Positions 13,270 to 21,942 of a stretch of 23,907 bases of DNA are shown here, one piece after another. The notes beneath the pieces were generated by a model. It was not told the DNA's origin. It searched no databases and saw only the letters and a program-made list of their open reading frames with translations. The position numbers and the translations under genes were made by a program. The DNA is taken from positions 17,101 through 41,007 of the forward strand of contig DIWG01000021.1 in NCBI GenBank assembly GCA_002423465.1. The letters are read 5' to 3'. This stretch comes from Syntrophaceae bacterium UBA6112. Lineage in GTDB: Bacteria > Desulfobacterota > Syntrophia > Syntrophales > UBA5619. Numbering within the stretch: position 1 is the first letter of the stretch; each line of letters starts with the position of its first letter.

Positions 13270-13674
13270 ATGAGCATGTTAAAAGAATTCAAGGAGTTCG
13301 CCGTTAAAGGGAATGTCGTTGACATGGCCGTTGGTATTATTATTGGTGTGGCCTTCGGCAAGATCGTTTCTTCTATCGTCAGCGATGTGATCATGCCGCC
13401 CATCGGCCTCGTCATCGGGGGGATAGATTTCAGTAAACTCTCGATTGTCTTGAAAGGAATACCGGGTGATCCCGCCGCTGTGGTCATTGCTTACGGCAAG
13501 TTTATCCAAACGGTTGTCGATTTTACGATCGTGGCATTCGTAATATTCATGCTGGTAAAAGCGATTAACACATTAAAACGCAAAGAAGAAAAAGCCGCCA
13601 TTCCCCCTCCGCCGGCGCCTTCCAAGGAAGAGGCGCTGCTTGTGGAAATACGGGACATCCTGAAGGAAAAATGA
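13270..13674 (+). CDS. mscL: Large-conductance mechanosensitive channel MscL
   Basis: MscL forms a homopentameric inner-membrane pore that opens under membrane tension to release solutes during hypo-osmotic shock. The 134-residue product has the family's standard size and order: an amphipathic N-terminal helix (MLKEFKEFAVKGNVVDMAVG), TM1 ending in VSDVIMPPIG, a periplasmic loop at about 50-72, TM2 at 73-98, and a charged cytoplasmic helix preceded by a PPPPAP linker. The start ATG follows GGGGAGGATAAA. It is monocistronic, between the tRNA pair and the convergent foldase gene. Confidence 0.96.
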   Translation: MSMLKEFKEFAVKGNVVDMAVGIIIGVAFGKIVSSIVSDVIMPPIGLVIGGIDFSKLSIVLKGIPGDPAAVVIAYGKFIQTVVDFTIVAFVIFMLVKAINTLKRKEEKAAIPPPPAPSKEEALLVEIRDILKEK

Positions 13675-13748
13675 TTTTTGGGCCCGCTGAATCTGCGCGA
13701 ATTACAATCACACCAACCCAGGCCGGCAATTCCTCGCGGTCTGGATTT

Positions 13749-15350
13749 TTAAAGATCTTTAAAATCACGGGTGAATTCGAGCCGTCCCTCCTTGATCAAG
13801 GCAGTCTTGCTCCCCTCGATCCAGGCCTTGACCACCTCCATTTTCTTTGTCCGGGCCAGGTAATTCGCAATCGCGTCTTTCTCGGACGCGAACTGGTTGT
13901 CGTCCACGCTGCTCTTCTCCTTGAGCTGGAGGATCACGTAATTTCCGTCAACCGGATAGGTCTGTTCCGGATAGGGTTTCTTTGCCGAGAGCTGGAAGAG
14001 CGCCTCCGTCAGCACCGGGGAGGAGCCCAGCTTGGGAATGGCGCCCCCGGGATGGAAGAACCCTGTTTCTGTGATCTTAAGTCCCTTTTCATTGGCCACG
14101 CCCGCCAGACCTTCACCCTTCTTCAGGCGGGCAAGGAGGTCGTCCGCCTCTTTCTTTGCCAGGCGCGTCGCCTCCGTTTCCCGGTACTGTTTTTCCACCC
14201 CGGCCTCGATCTCTTTCAGGGGAGGTAGATAGGGCGCCTTTCGCGCGTCCACCTGAACGATGTAATATCCCTTCTCCCCCTGGAGCACGCGGCTGATCTC
14301 TTTTTTCTCCAGACGCGAGATGATCTTGACGAAATCTCCAATCGGTTTGAATTCAGGAGGGACATCGTTGATCCGGAAAAATCCGGTCGTGTGGACCTTT
14401 AGCTTCTTCTGCGCCGCATAGGCGTCGAAGTTCTCCTCCTGATAGATAGTGTCATGGGCCTTCTTGGCCTCGTCCGAGGCCGCACCCATCCCGCTGATCT
14501 GTCCCAACTCGTCAATGACCTTTTCCCGGACCTCGGCAAGCGGCTGCGGCTTGTCCCCCTTCTTCCACTGAGACTTGTTCCGTTCGTAGTAATCGTTGAT
14601 CTCCGCATCGGATATCTTTGCGGCAGCGGCATAATTTTGGGCCATGAACGCGAGGTATTTGACCTGCACCTGTTCGGGGACACGGAACTGCCCCTCGCGG
14701 GTCTTCAGAAAAGCCTCCAGGTCGGCCTGGGTCGGTTTGACGCCGGAAACCAAATCCCGGGGAGAAATCTGAATAAAATCGATATTCATTTTCTCTTTCT
14801 GCATTAAATAAAGGTCATGGATCTCCTGATCGGACACCTTTACGCCATCCTGGATGAGATCCTCTACCTTGAGGGTGATCAGCATCTTCTTCTGAAGATC
14901 TTCGAATTCTTCCGGAGACATCTTGCTGCTCCGGAGTGTTTGCTCATAGATCCGTTCGTTGAACACGCCGTCCCGCTGAAAGGTTGGGTAGGCCAGGATA
15001 GCCGCCTTGACATCCTCTTCGGCCACCCGGATTTTCATCTCCTCCGCCTTCTTCAGGACAACCGACTGGTTGACCAGATTATCCAGCGCCTGCTGTTTGA
15101 GGTTGAGCGCCTTGACCATCTCCTCCGTCAGCCCCTGACCGAGGCGCTGTCGGTACATATCCAGCAGATTCTGGTATTCCCGCTGAAAATCGGCATAGAC
15201 AATCGGCTTGCCGTCAATCATGGCGATCCGCTCCGCCCTTTGGGTTCCGCCCATCGAACCGAAATAGAAAACAAAGACGATCACGATAATCCCCAGGATG
15301 ATCTTCATGAGCCAATTTCTGGCGTGCTTTCGCATGAGGTTAAGCAACAT
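13749..15350 (-). CDS. PpiD/SurA-like membrane-anchored periplasmic foldase without an evident parvulin domain
   Basis: The N-terminus is PpiD-like: RKHARNWLMKIILGI leads into a single membrane anchor (residues 15-33), and a SurA_N-type chaperone region follows (about 45-260), including MIDGKPIVYADFQREY. At residue 260, where PpiD proteins enter the parvulin PPIase domain (HILI and GG.LG signatures), the sequence goes straight to LAEVREKVIDEL. No parvulin signature is seen, and the rest (290-533) is charged and helical with YYIVQVD and YVILQLKEK segments. It probably acts as a holdase for exported proteins. ATG 15350 (GGGAG upstream) is preferred to GTG 15353. It is transcribed divergently from mreB. 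Confidence 0.8.
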   Translation of the reverse strand: MLLNLMRKHARNWLMKIILGIIVIVFVFYFGSMGGTQRAERIAMIDGKPIVYADFQREYQNLLDMYRQRLGQGLTEEMVKALNLKQQALDNLVNQSVVLKKAEEMKIRVAEEDVKAAILAYPTFQRDGVFNERIYEQTLRSSKMSPEEFEDLQKKMLITLKVEDLIQDGVKVSDQEIHDLYLMQKEKMNIDFIQISPRDLVSGVKPTQADLEAFLKTREGQFRVPEQVQVKYLAFMAQNYAAAAKISDAEINDYYERNKSQWKKGDKPQPLAEVREKVIDELGQISGMGAASDEAKKAHDTIYQEENFDAYAAQKKLKVHTTGFFRINDVPPEFKPIGDFVKIISRLEKKEISRVLQGEKGYYIVQVDARKAPYLPPLKEIEAGVEKQYRETEATRLAKKEADDLLARLKKGEGLAGVANEKGLKITETGFFHPGGAIPKLGSSPVLTEALFQLSAKKPYPEQTYPVDGNYVILQLKEKSSVDDNQFASEKDAIANYLARTKKMEVVKAWIEGSKTALIKEGRLEFTRDFKDL

Positions 15351-15438
15351 CACTTTTCTCCCGTGTTTGATTTAAAATTACGTTCGGACTACTAATATAG
15401 TCACCTTCAAAATGCAATGATTTTTTGGAAAAAATGGA

Positions 15439-15467
15439 TTGATAAGGGTTGTGAAATACGATATAGA
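15439..15467 (+). promoter_or_regulatory. Probable promoter of the mre operon
   Basis: TTGATA (15439-15444) and TATAGA (15462-15467) are each five of six matches to sigma-70 boxes at ideal 17-base spacing, in the ~185-base divergent spacer. It would give a leader of roughly 60 bases before the mreB ribosome-binding site. Confidence 0.65.
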
Positions 15468-15536
15468 AGAAACCTTCATCACAAGTATCCTTTCGATTGT
15501 GAATGCAATTTTCGGGATCATCAGGAGGAAACGAAA

Positions 15537-16580
15537 TTGATTTTCGATTTTATTTTGGGGAAATTTTCGAACGATTTGGCCATCGATCTGGGGACGGCCA
15601 ATACCCTTGTATATGTCCGAGGAAAGGGAATCGTGCTCAATGAGCCTTCCGTCGTTGCCGTCCACAAGAACGCCAAGGGGGAAAAGAAGGTATTGGCGGT
15701 CGGCACGGAAGCGAAGAAGATGCTCGGCAGGACGCCGGGCAATATCGTTGCCATCCGGCCCATGCGGGACGGCGTGATCGCCGATTTCGACATTACGGAG
15801 GCGATGCTCAGGCACTTCATCTTGAGCGTGCACAACCGCCGCGCCCTGGTGCGGCCCCGGATCATCGTCTCGATCCCCTCCGGGATTACCCAGGTGGAAA
15901 GGCGTGCCGTTCGGGAAACGGTGGAATCGGCCGGCGCCCGGGAGATCTATTTGATCGAAGAACCGATGGCAGCGGCGATCGGCGCGGGATTGCCGATCAC
16001 AGAACCGATCAGTTCGATGGTTGTGGACATCGGTGGGGGGACCACGGAAGTGGCGGTGATCTCCCTTGCCGGCATCGTCTATTCCAAATCCGTCCGGGTC
16101 GCCGGCGACAAGATCGACGAGGAGATCGTCCAGTATCTGAAACGGAAATACAGCCTGTTGATCGGGGAGCGGTCGGGAGAGATCATCAAGACGACGCTCG
16201 GCAACGCTTACCCCGATCCCGACCGGGAACCTCTCAAAATGGAGGTCAAGGGGAGGGATCTGATCTCCGGCATCCCAAAGATCGTGGAGATCAATTCCGA
16301 CGAGATCCGCGAGGCAATCACCGAACCAATCAGCCTCATCGTAGACGCCATCAAGGACGCCCTGGAGAATGCCCCTCCGGAGCTTGCCGGGGATATCGTC
16401 GACCGCGGAATCGTCCTGACCGGAGGCGGCGCCCTGCTGCGGAACATCGATTTGCTCATCCGGGCGGAGACGGGTCTCCCCATTACCATCGCGGATGACC
16501 CCCTCTCCACGGTTGCCAGGGGCGCCGGTATCGCCCTGGACCAACTGGATGTTCTCAAAGAGGTCACGTTTCAGGTCTGA
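15537..16580 (+). CDS. mreB: Rod shape-determining actin homologue MreB
   Basis: MreB forms membrane-bound filaments that organise lateral-wall synthesis. The 347-residue protein has the actin-fold nucleotide motifs: phosphate 1 NDLAIDLGTANTLVYV near the N-terminus, phosphate 2 VVDIGGGTTEVAV near residue 163, and the adenosine motif GIVLTGGGALLRNID near 285. The start is TTG 15537, since AGGAGG lies 9 bases upstream and the protein then begins with the usual MIFDFILGKFSNDLAIDLG. The in-frame extension back to 15417 has no ribosome-binding site and would cross the promoter. First gene of the elongasome operon. Confidence 0.97.
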   Translation: MIFDFILGKFSNDLAIDLGTANTLVYVRGKGIVLNEPSVVAVHKNAKGEKKVLAVGTEAKKMLGRTPGNIVAIRPMRDGVIADFDITEAMLRHFILSVHNRRALVRPRIIVSIPSGITQVERRAVRETVESAGAREIYLIEEPMAAAIGAGLPITEPISSMVVDIGGGTTEVAVISLAGIVYSKSVRVAGDKIDEEIVQYLKRKYSLLIGERSGEIIKTTLGNAYPDPDREPLKMEVKGRDLISGIPKIVEINSDEIREAITEPISLIVDAIKDALENAPPELAGDIVDRGIVLTGGGALLRNIDLLIRAETGLPITIADDPLSTVARGAGIALDQLDVLKEVTFQV

Positions 16581-16610
16581 GGTCCTGCACCACCCTATTA
16601 TGGCTGAAAC

Positions 16611-17438
16611 ATGTTGGTCCCCAAAAAATACCTCTCCCTCGCCGTGGCGGCGATTTTGCTGCTTTTCTCTCTGGCCGTTCTCTCCTACAGCGCGGCCCGG
16701 CTGTCCGAAACCGGTTTTCTGAGAAAGCTGGTCCTGGAAGCGGCGGCCCCCGTCGAAAATGCCGTCAACATCTCGCTCAAAGGTATGTTCGATGCTTGGA
16801 AGCGGTACATCTTTCTCGTCGGCATGGAGGATGAAAATCGACGGCTGCGGAGGCAGAACACCGCCCTCGGTGAACAAATCAACCTTTACCGCGAGGGATA
16901 CCTCGAGGGGGTGCGTCTCCGGAAACTCCTCAACCTCAGTGAGGGGCTAACCAACCGGATCGTGGCCGCGCGGGTGGTCGACCACAGCCGTGCCTCCCTG
17001 TTCAAGACCATCCTGATCAACAAGGGAACCGCCGACGGATTGCGGGTGGGATTTCCGGTTGTGTCCGAACAGGGGGTGGTCGGACGGATCATGGAAACCG
17101 CCTGGCATGCCTCGCAGGTCCTGCTTCTGATCGATGGAAACAGCAATATCGACGGACTGATTCAGCGGAGCCGTGCCCAGGGGGTGCTCCAGGGCGCCGG
17201 ATCAGCGGGATGTAACCTGAAATACATCTCCCGGGTGGAAGAAGTCCTGCCGGGAGATGTGGTTCTTTCCTCCGGCCTGGCCGGTGTATTTCCCAGAGGG
17301 TTGCTTCTTGGTGTTGTGAAGAGCGCCTCCCGGAAGGGGGAAGGCCTTTTTCAGAAAATCGACGTGGCGGCGGCCGTCGATTTCGGAAAATTAGAGGAGG
17401 TCCTGGCCTTGATTCCGGATGCGGGGACCGGGAAATGA
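16611..17438 (+). CDS. mreC: Rod shape-determining protein MreC
   Basis: MreC is a bitopic inner-membrane protein whose periplasmic part links MreB to PBP2 and activates the PBP2-RodA pair. The 275-residue product has a short cytoplasmic start, one membrane helix (about residues 8-27), a coiled-coil (55-105, rich in R, E and L) and a beta-rich C-terminal domain containing VVDHSRASLFKTILINKG and GVVGRIMETAWHASQVLLL, both typical. The ribosome-binding site is weak. Its stop overlaps the mreD start by four bases (ATGA). Confidence 0.95.
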   Translation: MLVPKKYLSLAVAAILLLFSLAVLSYSAARLSETGFLRKLVLEAAAPVENAVNISLKGMFDAWKRYIFLVGMEDENRRLRRQNTALGEQINLYREGYLEGVRLRKLLNLSEGLTNRIVAARVVDHSRASLFKTILINKGTADGLRVGFPVVSEQGVVGRIMETAWHASQVLLLIDGNSNIDGLIQRSRAQGVLQGAGSAGCNLKYISRVEEVLPGDVVLSSGLAGVFPRGLLLGVVKSASRKGEGLFQKIDVAAAVDFGKLEEVLALIPDAGTGK

Positions 17439-17947
17439 TCTACTATCTTCTTCTCCCCGTGATTCTGTTTCTCCTGGTAATCGTTCAGATCACGATTCTT
17501 GACCTCTTATCTTTTGGCTGGATCGGGATAGAGATCTCCATGATCATCGTCATCTATGCCGGATTCCACCTCGATGCCCTCCGCGGGGGCATACTCTCCC
17601 TGCTGATCGGTTTCTATCTGGATTGTCTGACCGGCACGATTTTCGGGCTTTACATGTTTCTGTATATCATTATCTATTACCTCTCCATGATCGTCGGGGA
17701 AAAGATCTACGCGGGGAAGCCGGTCCTGATCGGATGCTTTGCGGCATTCTGCACGCTTATGGAAGGTCTGCTGATCGTTCTTCTCTACCGCTTTGTCTTC
17801 GGCGTGGATATCTTTTATGAGATTCCGAAGATCGTCGTTCCACAGGCCGTTGCGGCAGGTTTCCTGGGTCCCATTTTCTTCGGCCTTTTCAAACGTTTCG
17901 AGGTTTTTCTGGATGTGGAAGATCGGCAACCGGCTCGGCGGATATGA
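17435..17947 (+). CDS. mreD: Rod shape-determining protein MreD
   Basis: A 170-residue polytopic inner-membrane protein with about five or six hydrophobic segments over most of its length and a basic C-terminal tail. MreD stabilises the MreC-elongasome complex. The identification rests on size, hydrophobicity, the LDLLSFGWIGIEISMIIVIYAG-like early segments and its invariant position between mreC and the PBP2 gene. Its start overlaps mreC (ATGA) and its end overlaps the PBP2 gene by 35 bases, so translation is tightly coupled. Confidence 0.92.
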   Translation: MIYYLLLPVILFLLVIVQITILDLLSFGWIGIEISMIIVIYAGFHLDALRGGILSLLIGFYLDCLTGTIFGLYMFLYIIIYYLSMIVGEKIYAGKPVLIGCFAAFCTLMEGLLIVLLYRFVFGVDIFYEIPKIVVPQAVAAGFLGPIFFGLFKRFEVFLDVEDRQPARRI

Positions 17948-19808
17948 TCCGGATCGGTTTCGGCACAAAATCAAGCTGTTGTTCATCATCGTCTCCGTTG
18001 CACTGTCGCTTCTCGTGATAAGACTGTGGTATCTGCAGGTGACCAAGGGGGGCGAACTGCGGCAGCGCTCCGAAAACAACAGCGTCCGCCTTCGGAAAAT
18101 CAAGCCGATGCGTGGTCTGATCCTGGACGAGGGCCGGCGGATTATCGTGGACAACCAGCCCTCCTTCGACATCATCTTCGTCCCCAACCGGACGAAGGAT
18201 ATGCGGAATGTCATCGATAAAATCAAGGGGCTCTACGCCGAGCGCTCCCTGACGTTTTCCTCCGTTTCCTCGCCCTCCAGCTACGTGAAACCGTTCGTGC
18301 CCGTTCTCCTCGAACGGAACGTCAGCATGGAAAAACTTGCCGTGGTGGAGACCCATGCCCTCGATCTTCCCGGTGTAATGACGGAGGTCACTCCCGTCCG
18401 GCAGTACCTGAACGGTGAGATGACCGCGCAGATTATCGGCTTTACGGGAGAAGTGAGCCGTGAAGAGCTGGATCGAAACTCAATAGACAAGCTCACAGCG
18501 GGCGATATTGTCGGCAAGTTCGGCATCGAGAAATTCCTGGATTCTCACCTCCGGGGAATCAGCGGCGCCGAACAGGTGGAGGTCAACGTTGCCGGCAAAG
18601 CGATCCGCTCCCTCGGCCGGATACCGGCGACAGCGGGCGACAATGTCGTCCTGACCATTGATTCGGCGCTCCAGGAGGCGGCATGGTCGGCCATGGGCGA
18701 CCGGGGGGGCGCGGTGGCGGTCCTGGACCCCCGCAACGGCGCGGTACTCGCGCTGGTGAGTTCACCCTCTTTCGATCCGAATCTCTTCAACGGGGGCATT
18801 TCTTACGACGACTGGGAAACCCTTTCCAACGACCCCAGGCATCCCATGGAAAACCGCTCGATCTCGGGACAGTATCCTCCGGGATCGACATACAAGGCCG
18901 TCATTGCCGCGGCCGCCCTCGAAGAAGGACTGATTACCCCGGAGACCACCTTCTACTGCAACGGCGCCTTCGAGTTGGGCGATCGCATATTTCGCTGCTG
19001 GCAGGAAAAGGGTCACGGCAATGTTAATCTCCACCGCGCCATCGTTGAGTCCTGCGATGTCTATTTCTACAACCTGGGGAAGCTGCTCGGCGTGGATCGG
19101 ATCGCTGCCTATGCCCGGGCTTTTGGTCTCGGCGCCCCGCTGGGGATCGACCTTCCCCGCGAGAAGGGCGGCCTGATCCCTACGAAACAATGGAAGCTTT
19201 CCCGTTTTCGACAGTCCTGGCAGATGGGCGAGACCATCTCCCTCGCCATTGGACAGGGGTTCAACCTCGTGACCCCGCTCCAGCTTGCAAATGCCTATGC
19301 GACCCTGGCGAACGGCGGCACCCTTTACCGGCCCCGGCTCGTAAAACAGCTTGAATCTTCCGACGGTCATGTCATAAAGGTATACCCGCCGGAAAAACAG
19401 GGCGTCCTGCCGGTACGCCCCGAAAACATTCAGATCATCAATCAGGGATTGTGGGGGGCGGTCAACGAAAGGGGAGGAACGGGGTACATCCTGAAAAGAA
19501 AGGAGCAGGACGTCTGCGGGAAGACGGGCACCGCGCAGGTGATCGGGCTTCCGCAGGATGCAAAAGCGCGCAAGGCGAAGCGTGTGTCGGTCGATTTTCG
19601 GGACCATGCGCTCTTTGTCTGTTTTGCGCCTTATGGAAATCCGGAAATTGTCGTGGCGGTCATCCTGGAAAACGCCGGCCACGGCGGATCGGCTGCGGCC
19701 CCGGTGGCACGGAAAGTGATTGATACCTACTTCGCGCGGAAACAACTAACGAAGACCCAGCCGCAGGTGCAGGAAGCCTTGGAAGTCCGGGGGATCACCA
19801 AACCATGA
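17913..19808 (+). CDS. mrdA: Penicillin-binding protein 2 (elongation transpeptidase)
   Basis: PBP2 is the DD-transpeptidase that cross-links new lateral peptidoglycan made by RodA. The 631-residue protein has an N-terminal membrane anchor (about 19-42), the dimerisation/pedestal domain with MRGLILDEGRRI (66-77), and the catalytic domain. Active-site motifs are Ser325-T-Y-Lys328, SCD at 380-382 (the SxN position, with Asp as in other PBP2s) and KTGT at 537-540. ATG 17913 is chosen for GAGG nine bases upstream and for a start just before the typical cytoplasmic tail. A longer in-frame reading from 17793 would overlap mreD much further and adds no PBP2-like sequence. It overlaps rodA by four bases. 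Confidence 0.96.
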   Translation: MWKIGNRLGGYDPDRFRHKIKLLFIIVSVALSLLVIRLWYLQVTKGGELRQRSENNSVRLRKIKPMRGLILDEGRRIIVDNQPSFDIIFVPNRTKDMRNVIDKIKGLYAERSLTFSSVSSPSSYVKPFVPVLLERNVSMEKLAVVETHALDLPGVMTEVTPVRQYLNGEMTAQIIGFTGEVSREELDRNSIDKLTAGDIVGKFGIEKFLDSHLRGISGAEQVEVNVAGKAIRSLGRIPATAGDNVVLTIDSALQEAAWSAMGDRGGAVAVLDPRNGAVLALVSSPSFDPNLFNGGISYDDWETLSNDPRHPMENRSISGQYPPGSTYKAVIAAAALEEGLITPETTFYCNGAFELGDRIFRCWQEKGHGNVNLHRAIVESCDVYFYNLGKLLGVDRIAAYARAFGLGAPLGIDLPREKGGLIPTKQWKLSRFRQSWQMGETISLAIGQGFNLVTPLQLANAYATLANGGTLYRPRLVKQLESSDGHVIKVYPPEKQGVLPVRPENIQIINQGLWGAVNERGGTGYILKRKEQDVCGKTGTAQVIGLPQDAKARKAKRVSVDFRDHALFVCFAPYGNPEIVVAVILENAGHGGSAAAPVARKVIDTYFARKQLTKTQPQVQEALEVRGITKP

Positions 19809-20920
19809 TCAAACTGGACCGCCGTCTCCTCCTAAACTTCGACTGGACCCTTTTCATCCTGGTCCTGATCATCAGCGGCATAGGGCTGCTGAACATCTAT
19901 AGTGCCGGATTCAGTCTTACCGACCTACGCCAGACGCCGTTTTACGTGAAGCAACTCCAGTGGATTCTGATCGGCATCGTTGGGATGGCCTTCGCCTTCT
20001 TCATCGATTACCGTTTTTTCGGCCGCCATGCCTACATTCTGTATGGCATCTCCATCATTCTTTTGCTTGCCGTCTTTGCGGCCGGTTATGAGACGAAAGG
20101 GGCTCAGCGATGGATCTTCATCGGCGGTTTCACTCTGCAACCGTCGGAGCTGGTCAAGCTGACGATCATCCTGGCGCTGGCCAGATACTTCGACCGCCAC
20201 CAGTTCGACCGGGGGTACCACCTGACCGAACTGTTTATCCCTTTTTTAATCGTTCTTGTTCCGTTCCTGTTTATCCTCAGGCAGCCTGATCTGGGAACGG
20301 GGCTGATCCTGCTCATCCTTTTCCTGTCGATTGTTTTCTACGTCGGACTGGACTGGAAATCACTGCTGATCGCTGCCGCCGGGGGGCTCATCCTGATCCC
20401 CATTGGCTGGTATTTTCTCAGAGACTACCAGCGGGAACGGATTCTGACCTTCTTCAGTCCCGAGCGGGATCCACTGGGATCGGGATACCACATTATCCAG
20501 TCGATGATCGCCGTCGGTTCGGGGGGAATCTTCGGAAAAGGATTTTTGAAAGGTTCCCAGACCCAGCTCAAGTTTCTGCCCGAGCAGCAGACCGATTTCG
20601 TCTTTTCGGTTTTTGCCGAAGAGTGGGGCTTCCTGGGCGGAATTGTTCTGCTCGTTATGTTTTTTTTCCTGATCCTGTGGGGGTTAAAAATCATGACCCA
20701 CTCCAAGGACTACCTGGGAGCGTTGATCGCTCTTGGAATCACCATGCTGATCTTTTGGGAGGTGTTCATCAACATCGGAATGGTCCTGGGAATTCTTCCG
20801 GTCGTGGGAATTCCGCTGCCATTTCTCAGCTACGGCGGTTCGTCGATGGTGGTTTTGATGACGGCTGTCGGTCTGCTGATGAATATCAGCGTTCGCAGGT
20901 TCATTCTTCAATCATCGTGA
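19805..20920 (+). CDS. rodA: SEDS peptidoglycan glycosyltransferase RodA
   Basis: RodA polymerises lipid II into glycan strands as partner of PBP2 in the elongasome. The 371-residue protein has about ten membrane segments and the SEDS landmarks: LRQPDLGTGLILL near residue 160, then GSGGIFGKGFLKGSQ and the LPEQQTDFVFSVFAEEWGF block near 240-275, and LPFLSYGGSSMV near the C-terminus. The acidic residue of QPDLGT corresponds to the catalytic-site region. The ATG overlaps the PBP2 stop (ATGA at 19805-19808), which makes the pair translationally coupled. Confidence 0.97.
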   Translation: MIKLDRRLLLNFDWTLFILVLIISGIGLLNIYSAGFSLTDLRQTPFYVKQLQWILIGIVGMAFAFFIDYRFFGRHAYILYGISIILLLAVFAAGYETKGAQRWIFIGGFTLQPSELVKLTIILALARYFDRHQFDRGYHLTELFIPFLIVLVPFLFILRQPDLGTGLILLILFLSIVFYVGLDWKSLLIAAAGGLILIPIGWYFLRDYQRERILTFFSPERDPLGSGYHIIQSMIAVGSGGIFGKGFLKGSQTQLKFLPEQQTDFVFSVFAEEWGFLGGIVLLVMFFFLILWGLKIMTHSKDYLGALIALGITMLIFWEVFINIGMVLGILPVVGIPLPFLSYGGSSMVVLMTAVGLLMNISVRRFILQSS

Positions 20921-20945
20921 AAAGCCATCCGAAAGGAGCAACGCC

Positions 20946-21353
20946 ATGCTGGGGAGAAGGAAAAGGGAAGAGGAAAAGGAAGAGGTCAAGGCCTTTCTGG
21001 GGAAAGGCGCCGAATTTACCGGCAAGCTCATGTTCAACGGTTCGGTCCGGATCGATGGCAATTTCAAAGGGAATATCTTCGGCAGCGGCACGCTGGTGAT
21101 CGGAGAGGGCGCCGAGCTTGAGGCCGATATCCGTGTGGACAGCGTTATGATCAGCGGCGAGGTCCGCGGACAAATCGACGTCAAGAAGCAAATCCGGATC
21201 TATTCGACGGGAAAGGTGTCGGGCGATCTCAACACACCCCGCTTCTCCGTCGAGGAGGGAGCGTTCTTCGAAGGAACCTGCCACATGAAGTGCAACGAAA
21301 CCGAGGTCCATAGCCTTCCGCTGGGGAATCCCGCGGTCGATGAAAAGGGATGA
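20946..21353 (+). CDS. Bactofilin (DUF583 cytoskeletal protein)
   Basis: Bactofilins form nucleotide-independent polymers from a right-handed beta-helix and anchor wall-synthesis or partition proteins. The 135-residue protein has a charged N-terminal tail (about 1-14), a beta-helix core with the repeating GxVRIDGxFxGxI-type pattern (NGSVRIDGNFKGNIFG, GAELEADIRVDSVMISGEVRG), and a polar tail. GAAAGGAG lies eight bases before ATG 20946. It is 25 bases after rodA, so it is probably the last gene of the mre operon. In related genomes a bactofilin gene often lies by the atp operon, as here. Confidence 0.95.
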   Translation: MLGRRKREEEKEEVKAFLGKGAEFTGKLMFNGSVRIDGNFKGNIFGSGTLVIGEGAELEADIRVDSVMISGEVRGQIDVKKQIRIYSTGKVSGDLNTPRFSVEEGAFFEGTCHMKCNETEVHSLPLGNPAVDEKG

Positions 21354-21431
21354 AACAACCGGATACCGCGCCAAATCCGGGCCGTCCGGCGACCTGAAGG
21401 GTCATTTCAGGGAAATGAAATTACAAATAAC

Positions 21432-21853
21432 TCAATTTATTGATATTTTACCATTATTCCGGCGATCAGGAAATATTGGGTTGGATTGCCTTTTCTCTTG
21501 ACAGTGGGCAAAGAATAAGATAAAGACTCTACCGCGCGGATGGTGACCCTTGGTCAGATACTGACCGTAATTTACTTTCTGACTGCTCGTGGCCGGACCG
21601 AACAATTTCTGCAAATCCTCTTGAATCGAAAGGGGAAATTCCGGCGGGTGTCGCCGAATGCAATCGCCGTAATCAGTCATAGGTTTCACATTCGTTGCCA
21701 GTCCGTTGCCGTTTTTGTTGATATCTTGAAGAAATGCTCCAACAAGCCGAATTTCCATTGCAACGCTATAGGGGTTTCGGGTGAACGAAGATCGGGCAGA
21801 TCGATATCGGCAGACAAATCTTTCTGGGCAAACTCAGCGAATGCTTTTTTCAT
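21432..21853 (-). other. Gap before the atp operon; possible decayed - strand gene
   Basis: This lies in the 589-base gap between the bactofilin gene and atpX. On the - strand a frame from ATG 21758 runs 108 codons to 21432 and includes a run near NVKPMTDYGDCIRRHPPEF that looks coding. A second frame starting MKKAFAEFAQKDLSADIDL at about 21853 covers the region upstream and ends at a stop where the first continues, as after a frameshift. Neither has a ribosome-binding site. A 125-codon + strand frame (21540-21917) overlaps but is basic and looks like a shadow. Most likely a gene remnant or non-coding DNA. Confidence 0.3.
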
Positions 21854-21876
21854 TCATATTTTTTGGATACCGGCAG

Positions 21877-21911
21877 CCGGGGTAATGTTTTCCATTACGC
21901 CCGGTTTTTTT
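21877..21911 (+). terminator. Intrinsic-terminator-like hairpin directly before the atp operon
   Basis: CCGGG-GTAATG (21877-21887) pairs with CATTAC-CCCGG (21893-21904, one bulged G) around a TTTTC loop and is followed by seven Ts (21905-21911). It points in the atp direction and ends 31 bases before the atpX GTG. That leaves little room for a separate promoter, so it may be an attenuator in the atp leader. Alternatively it ends mre-operon transcripts, with the atp promoter overlapping it. Confidence 0.75.
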
Positions 21912-21942
21912 ACATGAAGAATATCATGAGAGGTGATGGGCA

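Noticed and set aside
21540..21917. 125-codon + strand frame before the atp operon
   Set aside because: No ribosome-binding site, atypical composition, runs into the terminator-like hairpin, and overlaps a more protein-like frame on the other strand.
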